A stretch of 64,000 nucleotides of DNA from Erysipelotrichaceae bacterium OPF54 (GTDB lineage Bacteria; Bacillota_I; Bacilli_A; Erysipelotrichales; Erysipelotrichaceae). The translations under genes were made by a program, and so were the position numbers. The notes under the pieces were generated by a model. That model did no database searches. It was given only the letters and a program-made list of their open reading frames with translations, and was not told where the DNA came from. The first letter of the stretch is position 1; every line of letters starts with the position of its first letter. The DNA is taken from positions 1 through 64,000 of the forward strand of contig BQKD01000002.1 in assembly GCA_022834735.1 (NCBI GenBank). The letters run 5' to 3'. Below, piece by piece: positions 51,329 to 63,390 of the stretch.

Positions 51329-51771
51329 TATTCCAGTCCTCCTATCGGTTTTACCATGACCAGCGCATCCTCTCCGTCCGGATAGTATTTTTTCGACACA
51401 TTCACCTGAATGAAGCCGTTCTTTTCATAGAGCGCGACAGCCGCCTCGTTGCCCGCCCGCACTTCAAGCGACAGCACTTCACAGCCCGCCTCCAGCGCTC
51501 TTTGATCCAGCGCTTTCAGCAGCTCCTCTGCCTTATGGCGGCGGCGCAAAGACGGATGCACCCCGATCCGGGCCAGCTGAGCTGTCTCAAACGTTTCCCA
51601 CATGATCGCGTAGGCTTCGATCGTTCCATCACATTCCAGGATCCAGCCGTGGGAAAAAGGATTGCCATTCAGCTCGTAGCACAAGTTATCATACGTCCAC
51701 GGTTCCTTGAAGCATGCCGCTTCCAGTGCCATGACCTGGTCGAGGTCGTTTCGTTCCATCTCGCGGATCAT
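51328..51771 (-). CDS. rimI: Ribosomal protein alanine N-acetyltransferase-like RimI
   Basis: This 147-residue GNAT has the RimI pattern: MIREMERNDLDQVMALEAAC, FKEPWTYDNLCYEL, RIGVHPSLRRRHKAEELLKA with the acetyl-CoA loop, and LEVRAGNEAAVALYEKNGF. RimI acetylates the N-terminus of ribosomal protein S18 in E. coli. It sits between tsaB and tsaD, the usual Firmicute gene order, with ATGA overlap to tsaB upstream and one-base overlap to tsaD downstream. Confidence 0.93.
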   Translation of the reverse strand: MIREMERNDLDQVMALEAACFKEPWTYDNLCYELNGNPFSHGWILECDGTIEAYAIMWETFETAQLARIGVHPSLRRRHKAEELLKALDQRALEAGCEVLSLEVRAGNEAAVALYEKNGFIQVNVSKKYYPDGEDALVMVKPIGGLE

Positions 51772-52373
51772 GCTTTGTAAGCGTCGCTTTCTTTTAAATA
51801 CTGCGGCGCAAGAGTATGCTTGTTTTTGATCGAACGGTACATCGGTTCCAGTTCAATAAAGTTTTTCAGAAAATCGACCGGACCGCTTTCCATGCCCGCC
51901 AGATCCGCATCTCCGTATACAGTGCCCGGATTGTCTTTCAAAAACTGATCGAGCTCCTCCACGCCAAGGATCTTTGTCTGGCCAATGATCTCTCCATCCT
52001 CGATATGAGCCACATACGCTCTTTTCGAACGCGCATCCAGGATCACATTGGCACTGCCCGAAGCGCCTGCATACAGCTGCATGGTCGAGATGCAGCAAAG
52101 CTCCTGCCCCATCTGGGTAGAAAGGACCTTGGCAATCGTCATCGCGATCCGGATGCCCGTATAGCTTCCCGGACCATCCGTAATAACGATCCGGTCAATA
52201 TCCTTATAATCCAGCTGATTGTTTTTCAGCAGCTTTTCCAGCTCCACGAAAATCGTTTCGCTCTGTTTTTTGAACGCCTCGAACGCGATGCCGTCGATCA
52301 GCCTGCCGTCTTCATACAGACCGATCACAAGATTTTTATAGGCGCTGTCCATTGCCAGTGTGATCATGTTCAT
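51768..52373 (-). CDS. tsaB: tRNA threonylcarbamoyladenosine biosynthesis protein TsaB
   Basis: This 201-residue ASKHA-fold partner of TsaD is inactive as an enzyme but needed for complex assembly. The N-terminal MITLAMDSAYKNLVIGLYED and the DRIVITDGPGSYTGIRIAMT block are diagnostic. It starts inside the end of tsaE and its stop overlaps the rimI start, so the order tsaE-tsaB-rimI-tsaD is translationally linked. No unusual features. Confidence 0.95.
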   Translation of the reverse strand: MNMITLAMDSAYKNLVIGLYEDGRLIDGIAFEAFKKQSETIFVELEKLLKNNQLDYKDIDRIVITDGPGSYTGIRIAMTIAKVLSTQMGQELCCISTMQLYAGASGSANVILDARSKRAYVAHIEDGEIIGQTKILGVEELDQFLKDNPGTVYGDADLAGMESGPVDFLKNFIELEPMYRSIKNKHTLAPQYLKESDAYKA

Positions 52374-52815
52374 ACTCCTTTACAATTTGTTTTGAAATAT
52401 CGCCCAGTCCGATCATTTCGATCGAACGATCCTCATCCATTCCTTCCAGGATGGTGATCTCGATATGGTCGTCAGGAATCTGATTTTCGATAAAATGCGA
52501 CCATTCAATGACACAGATTCCTTCGTCGAAGCATTCCTCGAATCCAAGATCCTGGTCGATCCCTTCCAGACGATACGCATCAATGTGATAAAACGGCTTT
52601 CCGTCCCCTTGTTTATACGCCTTCATGATATTGAATGTCGGAGAATTGATGACCTTGCTGACACCTAGCCGCCTGCCAAATGTCTGGGTCCACGTTGTTT
52701 TTCCTGCCCCCAGGTCGCCACTTAAACAAATGACCATATCATAGCCTTTGACAAGATCAGCCATTGCCTGAGCAAACTGTCTCGTTTCGTCCAGCGAATG
52801 AATTTCAAATTTCAT
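52336..52815 (-). CDS. tsaE: tRNA threonylcarbamoyladenosine ATPase TsaE
   Basis: This 159-residue P-loop ATPase recycles the TsaB-TsaD complex. Walker A is GDLGAGKTTW (about 33-42), followed by the family motifs NSPTFNIMKAYK, FYHIDAYRLEG and ICVIEWSHFIE. The start at 52815 is chosen because AAGGAGG lies 6 bases upstream and ATGA overlaps the rarA stop. Its 3' end overlaps tsaB by 38 bases in another frame. Confidence 0.95.
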   Translation of the reverse strand: MKFEIHSLDETRQFAQAMADLVKGYDMVICLSGDLGAGKTTWTQTFGRRLGVSKVINSPTFNIMKAYKQGDGKPFYHIDAYRLEGIDQDLGFEECFDEGICVIEWSHFIENQIPDDHIEITILEGMDEDRSIEMIGLGDISKQIVKEYEHDHTGNGQRL

Positions 52816-54188
52816 TTTTTCCTCCTTAGCTGCGCATAGTGTTCCTTGATCATCCGGATCTGTTCCATACGCTTTTTTACTTTGATCTCCGAACCCTGAT
52901 CGGACGGTTCGTAATAATGATGTCCGGCCAGAGCATCCGGAAGGCACTGCATGTCTGTCATATGATACGCATAATCATGCGAATACTCATATCCTTTGCC
53001 GTAGCCCAGATCATCCATGAGCCTGGTGGGCGCATTGCGGATCTGCATCGGCACCGGCTCGCTCAAAGTTTTGAGCGCGTCATCCTTCGCCGCAAAATAC
53101 GCTTTTTCCAGCGCATTGGATTTAGGTGCCAGGCATAAATAAACGACTGCATGGCTCAGATGAACGCTGCATTCCGGCATTCCGAGATAATGGCAGGCAT
53201 TATAAGCCGCAACGCAGATCTCGAGCGCTCTTGAATCCGCCATGCCGATATCTTCGCTTGCCATACGGACGATGCGGCGCGCAATATACAAAGGATCCTC
53301 TCCTCCCTCGAGCATACGGGCCAGCCAGTACAAGGCCGCATCCACATCCGAGTTGCGCACGCTTTTATGCAGCGCCGAAATAATATTATAGTGTTCCTCT
53401 CCCTTTTTGTCATAAAGCAGAGAGCGTCTCTGCAGACACTGCTTTAAAATATCCTGCGAAACATGCACGCCATATATGTCGCTTGGCGAATTGGTCACGA
53501 CCATTTCAAGCGTATTGAGGCAGAACCGGGCATCGCCGTTCGAAAAAGCGGCAATTGCTTCAATGTCCTCATCGCTGATCTCGACCTTCATATTTCCCAA
53601 GCCTTTTGGCGAATGCAGAGCCGTACGGATGAGCCCGGCAAGATCTTCCTGCTCCAGGGCGCTGAGCACAAAGGTGCGGCAGCGCGACAAAAGAGCCGAG
53701 TTGATCTCGAAGCTTGGGTTCTCTGTCGTTGCGCCAATCAGGATGATGCTTCCCTTTTCCACATACGGCAGAAAAGCGTCCTGCTGCGCTTTGTTGAAGC
53801 GATGGATCTCATCCACGAATACGATCGTTTTCTCATGCGCATGCCGGTTCTGTTCCGCTTTTTTCATGACTTCCCGGATTTCTTTGATCCCGCTCTGCAC
53901 CGCCGAGAAATTGATAAAATGCGACCGTGTCTGTCTGGCGATAATCTGGGCCAGGGTCGTTTTTCCCACGCCGGGCGGCCCCCAGAAGATCATCGACGTG
54001 ATCTGATCGTTCTCGATCATTTTCTGCAGCAGGTTTCCTTTGGCCACCAGCTGCTTCTGCCCTACATATTCGTCAAGCGTCTCGGGCCGCATGCGATCAG
54101 CAAGCGGGCGGAATATATTGGGGTTTTCTTCTTCATCCTCTTTGTTCTCTTCCTCAAACAAAGAGACCTGCAAACTTTCCATACTCAT
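52812..54188 (-). CDS. rarA: Replication-associated recombination protein RarA (MgsA)
   Basis: This 458-residue AAA ATPase related to clamp loaders acts at stalled replication forks. The N-terminal PLADRMRPETLDEYVGQ opening, Walker A GPPGVGKTT (near 70), Walker B FVDEIHRFNKAQQD, sensor ATTENPSFE and the C-terminal tetramerisation part (LYWLARMLEGGEDPLYIARR) are all present. It is the first gene of the rarA-tsa chain. An extended -10 promoter (54203-54211) and an AAAAGGAG site precede it. Confidence 0.96.
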   Translation of the reverse strand: MSMESLQVSLFEEENKEDEEENPNIFRPLADRMRPETLDEYVGQKQLVAKGNLLQKMIENDQITSMIFWGPPGVGKTTLAQIIARQTRSHFINFSAVQSGIKEIREVMKKAEQNRHAHEKTIVFVDEIHRFNKAQQDAFLPYVEKGSIILIGATTENPSFEINSALLSRCRTFVLSALEQEDLAGLIRTALHSPKGLGNMKVEISDEDIEAIAAFSNGDARFCLNTLEMVVTNSPSDIYGVHVSQDILKQCLQRRSLLYDKKGEEHYNIISALHKSVRNSDVDAALYWLARMLEGGEDPLYIARRIVRMASEDIGMADSRALEICVAAYNACHYLGMPECSVHLSHAVVYLCLAPKSNALEKAYFAAKDDALKTLSEPVPMQIRNAPTRLMDDLGYGKGYEYSHDYAYHMTDMQCLPDALAGHHYYEPSDQGSEIKVKKRMEQIRMIKEHYAQLRRKK

Positions 54189-54202
54189 AGTCTCCTTTTC
54201 TT

Positions 54203-54211
54203 ATTATAGCA
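54203..54211 (-). promoter_or_regulatory. Extended -10 promoter of the rarA-tsa operon
   Basis: Minus strand TGCTATAAT (TGnTATAAT) lies 15 bases before the rarA ATG, so the leader would be very short. The -35 region is not recognisable. It is close to the 3' end of the patatin gene. Confidence 0.55.
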
Positions 54212-54219
54212 TGCCTTGC

Positions 54220-55506
54220 TCAACAAAGGTGAGCTGCCTCCATCGTCTTCCATGCCCAGGCCGCAAAGTACGGAAAAGGAAACTTTTTTACAAAGATCTC
54301 ATACATGGCCGGGATCCGGCCATCAAAGGACTCGAGCAGCGAGTGAAAGAAAACAGTCATATCGCGAAGGCTTTTCATCTCCATCCTTTTATATTCGAGC
54401 GGATAGATGGACAGGTTGGGATCCTGATCGAAATGTTTCATACGATCGATCATCCGGGCGCAGAAATCCCCAAAATGATACTGGGTACATACGGGCATAC
54501 CGCAGATCAGCGCCATGATCTCCAGCAGCGTGCCCAGCTTGTATTTTCCGGCATAGCCGTTGTCGAGCGGCCGCGGCCTATAGCCTAGCAGCACCCCATA
54601 CATTGATCCAACGATCGGATCATAGTGATCCAGGATCCGGTACGGATCCTGCCCCGCAAGACGGGCGAGGAAAAACTTTTCGGTCTTTTCGATCTGCTCC
54701 CAGTCATCTTTATAAAAGGTATACAGATATCCGGGCGCCTCTTCAAGATATTTCAAGGTCTCCAGATATCCTTCCCGGATCTGGGAAACAAGATCGATAT
54801 CCATAAAGTCGAGAAAGTAATGCAGCTTGAAAAGAGGCCGGATCAGCATCCGGCTCGAATCGCTCTGGAACGGATCCTTATGATAAAAGCCGTCGATATC
54901 GATGATGATGCTTTGCGGATTCAAAAATATATCTGCCAGTTCATAGGGCACAGAACTTGCATAGGCTCCGTCCGCAAACCAGTCGCCATTCACTTTTTTC
55001 AGATCAAAGGCCGGGAAATAAGCGGCTGAAGAAAACAGAAGATCGAGCGCATTTTCTCGGGTGAAATCCTTTTTATGAAAGACCTGCGGCGCCTGCTTCG
55101 TAATATTGTAGGCAAGGCACGCAAAATCGATCGGCGAACGCATGAATTTATCATAGTCGAAAATCTTCTCGTAGCTTTTGCGCAGAGGATGAATGTCAGG
55201 TCCCTGCCGACAGAATGTTTCAAGAAAAGAAAGCGAGCTGCCTTTTGATGCAGGCAGGATATCGTACTGGTCAGGAAACAGGAACAAGTTATCCGATATA
55301 TGGCCCTGCGAAAAGGATTCGATCCATTTTTCGAGTTTTTCGAGATCCTGCTGGACAAGGATCGCTCCGCAAAGAGCACCGATACTGACTCCGGCCACAG
55401 CGTTGTACTCTATTTTCAGCTTGTGCAGAGCTTTCATTGCCCCGATCTCGTAACTTCCTTTGGAACCGCCGCCCCCTAAAATTAATGTCACTGGTGTGGA
55501 AAACAT
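54220..55506 (-). CDS. Patatin-like phospholipase
   Basis: This 428-residue protein has an N-terminal patatin domain with the oxyanion loop GGGGSKG (11-17), the nucleophile motif GVSIG (Ser about 41) and the catalytic Asp in DGAYASSVP (near 180). This Ser-Asp dyad hydrolyses acyl esters of lipids. Residues 240-428 form a helical extension without a domain I recognise. There is no signal peptide or membrane helix, so it is intracellular or peripheral. It lies alone between rarA and a GNAT gene. Confidence 0.9.
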   Translation of the reverse strand: MFSTPVTLILGGGGSKGSYEIGAMKALHKLKIEYNAVAGVSIGALCGAILVQQDLEKLEKWIESFSQGHISDNLFLFPDQYDILPASKGSSLSFLETFCRQGPDIHPLRKSYEKIFDYDKFMRSPIDFACLAYNITKQAPQVFHKKDFTRENALDLLFSSAAYFPAFDLKKVNGDWFADGAYASSVPYELADIFLNPQSIIIDIDGFYHKDPFQSDSSRMLIRPLFKLHYFLDFMDIDLVSQIREGYLETLKYLEEAPGYLYTFYKDDWEQIEKTEKFFLARLAGQDPYRILDHYDPIVGSMYGVLLGYRPRPLDNGYAGKYKLGTLLEIMALICGMPVCTQYHFGDFCARMIDRMKHFDQDPNLSIYPLEYKRMEMKSLRDMTVFFHSLLESFDGRIPAMYEIFVKKFPFPYFAAWAWKTMEAAHLC

Positions 55507-55562
55507 ATAAAAAGATCCTTTCTATCGGTGTTATCATACACAAAAAGGATCTTATTTGATAT

Positions 55563-56042
55563 TCATTCACTTAGGAGCGTTTCCATCCCGATCCTGTAAG
55601 GCTTCATGCCAAGGCTTTCATAAAATGCCTGCGCGCCCAGATTCAGGCTCCATACGTTCAAGGTGATGTTGTAGAAACCGTTTTTCCTGGCAAAATCCGC
55701 GACATGCTCATACAACTGTTTTCCAATATGCTGGTGCCGGGCATTTTCATCCACACAAATATCATCGATATACAATGTGCGGATGTCGGTGAGCAACTGA
55801 TCATTCACATGCTGCTGGTGTATACAGAACGCGTATCCCTTCACTTTCTCTTCTTCATCGCACCATACGAAAACCGGGCGCGTGTCGTCTGCCAGTATTG
55901 TTTTCAATTCGTCCGGGGTGTATTTTGTTCCTGGTCTGAAAAGATCGGGACGGCCCCTGTAATGAACCATGTTGACCTGATGAAGCAGGTCCATCAAGGT
56001 CGGGATATCTTTTTCAAGCGCTTTTCGTATCATATTCCTCAT
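55563..56042 (-). CDS. GNAT family N-acetyltransferase
   Basis: This GNAT of about 159 residues has the order typical of single-domain enzymes: IRKALEKDIPTLMDLLHQVN, PVFVWCDEEEKVKGYAFCIH, LYIDDICVDENARHQHIGKQ with the acetyl-CoA loop (RHQHIGKQLYEHV), and ITLNVWSLNLGAQAFYESLG. The acceptor is unknown. The start at 56042 has GAGGAAAGG just before it; ATG at 56033 is an alternative with GAGG. It is the last gene before the rRNA operon. Confidence 0.88.
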   Translation of the reverse strand: MRNMIRKALEKDIPTLMDLLHQVNMVHYRGRPDLFRPGTKYTPDELKTILADDTRPVFVWCDEEEKVKGYAFCIHQQHVNDQLLTDIRTLYIDDICVDENARHQHIGKQLYEHVADFARKNGFYNITLNVWSLNLGAQAFYESLGMKPYRIGMETLLSE

Positions 56043-56213
56043 CCTTTCCTCATTTTTATAATTATAGTCGAGGATCGGCAAATGATAAAGAGACGATTTG
56101 ACATGACGGCATCCTCCTGCAAGCAGACAAAATTGTAAGAAAGCTCTATTCCGCCTATTTTATAATCACATCAGAGGAGGGAAATACGATGGCAAAGATC
56201 CAGAACTGAAAAT

Positions 56214-56244
56214 GCAAAAAATGTCCTGTATGAGGACAGGACAA
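56214..56244 (-). terminator. rRNA operon terminator
   Basis: TGTCCTG (56222-56228) and CAGGACA (56237-56243) arms, with T residues on both sides in the minus direction. It follows the 5S gene by about 8 bases. Confidence 0.85.
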
Positions 56245-56250
56245 AAAAAA

Positions 56251-56366
56251 GACCCGGCAGCGAGCTATTTTCGCAGGCGCAAGGCCAACTATCGTCGCCG
56301 CTGGGGTGCTTAACTTCTGTGTTCGGGATGGGTACAGGTGTTTCCACCCCGCCATCGCCACCGGAT
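56251..56366 (-). rRNA. rrf: 5S ribosomal RNA
   Basis: The minus strand reads TCCGGTGGCGATGGCGGGG at the 5' end and has the conserved CCATCCCGAACACAGAAGTT stretch and the closing GCTGCCGG that pairs with the start. About 116 bases; ends are estimated from the terminal helix. Confidence 0.93.
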
Positions 56367-56459
56367 CTTCTCTTCACGCTTTCCATCGATCTTTCAAAAT
56401 CACCATACACCCTCTTCCACAATCGGTCTTGGCAAGTCGCGGACGTCTTCATCTCTTCT

Positions 56460-59366
<2,907 letters not shown>

Positions 59367-59633
59367 AGTTGGTTCTCTAGTTTCTTTCAATGTGCTTTCT
59401 ACAAGATTTTTCTTCTTTTGATGAAAACTGTTATTTCTTTAACTGTTTCTCAGTGTTATCTTCCACAACTTGCTTTCAAGACCTCTTCTCTTCTTATCTA
59501 TTGTGTCTTTTCTTCAAATTTGTGTATGATGATTTTCAAAGATCGATTTCTGCTCTCAGGACAATCCCTGAAAACCTGACAGAACTCCTTCTCACGTCTT
59601 TACACCTTCTTCGCTTTCTCCTTAGAAAGGAGG

Positions 59634-61154
<1,521 letters not shown>

Positions 61155-61326
61155 TATTGACTCTTTTTTTGTTTCTGTTATCTCTTTTTTTCTTTTCAGG
61201 TGTTTCTCAAGAAATCGACGTGTAATTTTAGTTCTCTCGTACTTGTACGTTTTTTTCTTCTAAAACTATTCGTTTCTGTCAGGTTTTCAAAGATCGTCCC
61301 TCGCTGCCGTTTCCGACAGCTCGTTT

Positions 61327-61355
61327 ATACTAACTCGTCGCGAAGGATTCGTCAA
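61327..61355 (-). promoter_or_regulatory. rRNA promoter, proximal
   Basis: Minus strand TTGACG (61350-61355), 17-base spacer, TAGTAT (61327-61332). It lies about 170 bases before 16S. The leader between contains GATCTTTGAAAACCTGACAG, repeated in part in the 16S-23S spacer, as expected of processing signals. Confidence 0.75.
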
Positions 61356-61408
61356 GCCGGAATCCCGATTTTTTTTCGAGCGGCTTTCCGCTGTCCTTCA
61401 GCTTGTTT

Positions 61409-61437
61409 AATATACCATGCTCCGATTTATCTGTCAA
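61409..61437 (-). promoter_or_regulatory. rRNA promoter, middle
   Basis: Minus strand TTGACA (61432-61437), 17-base spacer, TATATT (61409-61414), with an AT-rich upstream stretch (61440-61470) that resembles an UP element. It is the best of the three. Confidence 0.85.
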
Positions 61438-61495
61438 CTATTTTTTATAATATTTTTCAATATTTTTAGATGACAGTTTGCCAGAAAGCTTTGTC

Positions 61496-61525
61496 ATGAT
61501 ATCCCTTTCCCCTCCTCTTTGTCAA
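61496..61525 (-). promoter_or_regulatory. rRNA promoter, distal
   Basis: Minus strand TTGACA (61520-61525), 18-base spacer, TATCAT (61496-61501). It begins about 20 bases after the VanY-like gene. Three stacked promoters account for most of 61327-61525, and the rest of 61155-61546 holds no gene. Confidence 0.6.
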
Positions 61526-61546
61526 TACTTTTTTTGATTTTTTATT

Positions 61547-62653
61547 TTATTCTTGTCCGCGGGCGTAATCTCCACCCTCTACCCCAAGAAACTCCTCAAG
61601 TGTCAAGCCCGATTCCATGATCTCTTTGGCGCGCGGCCCAATATAGCGAATATGCCACGGCTCTGCCTGATACCCTGTAATACCCTCTTTCCCTTCCTGA
61701 TAGCGGACAATAAAACCATGCTCGGCCGCATGATCCATGAGCCACTGCGATTCCGCGCTTTGTGTGACCAGTTCGCCCGAGACATGCTTCAGGTCAAAAG
61801 CCAGGCCGGTCTGATGCTCGGAAAATCCCGGCTTCGCCGAAAACGTATCCGCGCTTTCCGTTCCATAGGACGCGCAGTATCCATTATACAGTTCGCTCTG
61901 GTATTCATACGAACGGAATCCGCTGTAGGAATCCGAGATATCCAGTCCTTCGGCCTGCATCGTCCTGATCAGTCCGAGAAGTGCTTTTTTAGCTTTCGGA
62001 TCCTCTCCGGGCGCATACTCTGGCGCAACACCGTGTTTTTTGTTCACGATCACGATCCCGTCCTTTTCAAACAGCATATCCGATCGATCATCCAGGCTGT
62101 CATCCATCCCCTGTTCATCCGGTTCGGCCGTATCGTTTTCGGCCATCGGGCCAATATAGTCGAACGTATTGTCGATAAAAACATACTGATCGTCGGAAAG
62201 CTTCCCGCGCACATTCCCGATCCGGTCCTTTTCGATTGTTTTGAAAGCAACCCTTTCATCCGGACCAAGGAAGACTCCCGTTTCTCTCATCAGCTCATCT
62301 CTGATCGCCACAGCTTCCCTGGCTTTGAACTCGCTCGTCCCATCAAAGCTTTCATCCTCTTTCCAATGCGCTTCCATCAGATGATCCCGCCACGCAAGAT
62401 AGCCATCCTCTGTCCGAGCATATGTATCCGACAATCCCGTGATCACGCAATACGATCCCGCCCTCAGCTCGCCAGCCGGTTCATTCAGATCGGTTTCATC
62501 AAACAGATCTGTACGCTCCTGAACAAAATATACAGCCGGTTCCCTTGCACCGATCTCTTCTTTCTTTTCGCTTGCGCAGCCGTAAAATCCGAGCACGAGA
62601 AAAAGCAGTCCGGCAAGGATCTGTTTCCTTTTATTTTCTTTATATGGTCTCAT
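61547..62653 (-). CDS. VanY-type D-Ala-D-Ala carboxypeptidase lipoprotein
   Basis: This 368-residue lipoprotein (lipobox GFYGC, Cys about 26) should trim peptidoglycan stem peptides outside the membrane. The C-terminal peptidase M15B domain (about 205-350) has the zinc-site motifs SGFRSYEYQ, PGFSEHQTGLAFDL (His and Asp) and EPWHIRYIG (Glu and His). Residues 40-180 form an unrecognised, possibly SH3-like region (YFVQERTDLFDETDLNEP ... AGSYCVITGLSDTYARTEDG). It lies between pyrE and the rRNA operon. Vancomycin resistance is not implied; no other van genes are seen. Confidence 0.92.
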   Translation of the reverse strand: MRPYKENKRKQILAGLLFLVLGFYGCASEKKEEIGAREPAVYFVQERTDLFDETDLNEPAGELRAGSYCVITGLSDTYARTEDGYLAWRDHLMEAHWKEDESFDGTSEFKAREAVAIRDELMRETGVFLGPDERVAFKTIEKDRIGNVRGKLSDDQYVFIDNTFDYIGPMAENDTAEPDEQGMDDSLDDRSDMLFEKDGIVIVNKKHGVAPEYAPGEDPKAKKALLGLIRTMQAEGLDISDSYSGFRSYEYQSELYNGYCASYGTESADTFSAKPGFSEHQTGLAFDLKHVSGELVTQSAESQWLMDHAAEHGFIVRYQEGKEGITGYQAEPWHIRYIGPRAKEIMESGLTLEEFLGVEGGDYARGQE

Positions 62654-62689
62654 AAAGCATTCCCCTTTTTATTTTCCATTTTAGCACAC

Positions 62690-62718
62690 AAAAAGAGGAA
62701 CACGATACGCTCCTCTTC
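62690..62718 (-). terminator. Terminator of the pyrF-pyrE operon
   Basis: Minus strand AAGAGGA and TCCTCTTTTT arms (62711-62717 and 62693-62699) with an 11-base loop, right after the pyrE stop. Confidence 0.85.
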
Positions 62719-62723
62719 TGCTA

Positions 62724-63380
62724 TCATTCCTCTGTCGGTCCGTATTCCTTGTAGTATGCGTCGATACGCTCGCGGATCCCGGGATCGAGCTGCACATATT
62801 CGATGACCTCAGGCATCGATACGATCGCTGCCGTCGGGAAACCGTACAGCTCCGAAACTTCTTTCAAAGCCGTCTTTGTCCCTTTTCCCTTTTCATGACG
62901 ATCCAGAGAAACCATCAGTCCGACAATTTTCACATCAGCCGCGCCACGCACCTTTGGCACCGTTTCTTCCATCGATTTGCCCGAAGTCGTCACATCTTCG
63001 ATCATGACGACCCGGTCGCCATCCTGAAGCTTTGTCCCCAGAAAGCTTCCCTTGTCTGCTCCATGATCCTTTTCCTCTTTGCGGTCCGAGCAGTAGCGCA
63101 CTTCCTTGCCATACAGATCGCTGAACGCGATCGCCGTAGTCACAGCCAGCGGAATGCCTTTGTAAGCCGGTCCGAACAGGACATCAAAATCCTCCCCGTA
63201 TTGATCATGGATCGCTCTGGCATAAAATTCACCCAGCTTTTTGAGCTGCCATCCTGTCACATAACCTCCCGCATTCATGAAGAACGGGGATTTACGGCCT
63301 GACTTCAATGTGAAATCGCCGAACTTGAGAACATCGCATTCCAGCATGAAATCGATGAAATCCTTTTTATATTGCTCCAT
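62724..63380 (-). CDS. pyrE: Orotate phosphoribosyltransferase
   Basis: This enzyme of about 218 residues converts orotate plus PRPP to OMP in pyrimidine synthesis. The PRPP loop VVMIEDVTTSGKSMEE is clear, as are KSGRKSPFFMNAGGYVTG and LFGPAYKGIPLAV. The start at 63380 has AGGAGG 6 bases upstream; extending further would enter the end of pyrF. It lies 10 bases after pyrF, so the two final steps of UMP synthesis are co-expressed. A terminator follows. Confidence 0.96.
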   Translation of the reverse strand: MEQYKKDFIDFMLECDVLKFGDFTLKSGRKSPFFMNAGGYVTGWQLKKLGEFYARAIHDQYGEDFDVLFGPAYKGIPLAVTTAIAFSDLYGKEVRYCSDRKEEKDHGADKGSFLGTKLQDGDRVVMIEDVTTSGKSMEETVPKVRGAADVKIVGLMVSLDRHEKGKGTKTALKEVSELYGFPTAAIVSMPEVIEYVQLDPGIRERIDAYYKEYGPTEE

Positions 63381-63390
63381 AGGTCCTCCT

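Noticed and set aside
56190..56210. Six-codon ORF MAKIQN with a very strong ribosome site beside the rRNA terminator
   Set aside because: Too short to support, and it lies next to the terminator of the opposite strand.
59367..59633. tRNA-Ile/tRNA-Ala in the 16S-23S spacer
   Set aside because: No cloverleaf or TTCGA-type T-loop could be found in the 267-base spacer.
61547..62653. Vancomycin resistance locus
   Set aside because: Only a VanY-type carboxypeptidase is present; no ligase, dehydrogenase, VanX or two-component system is near.
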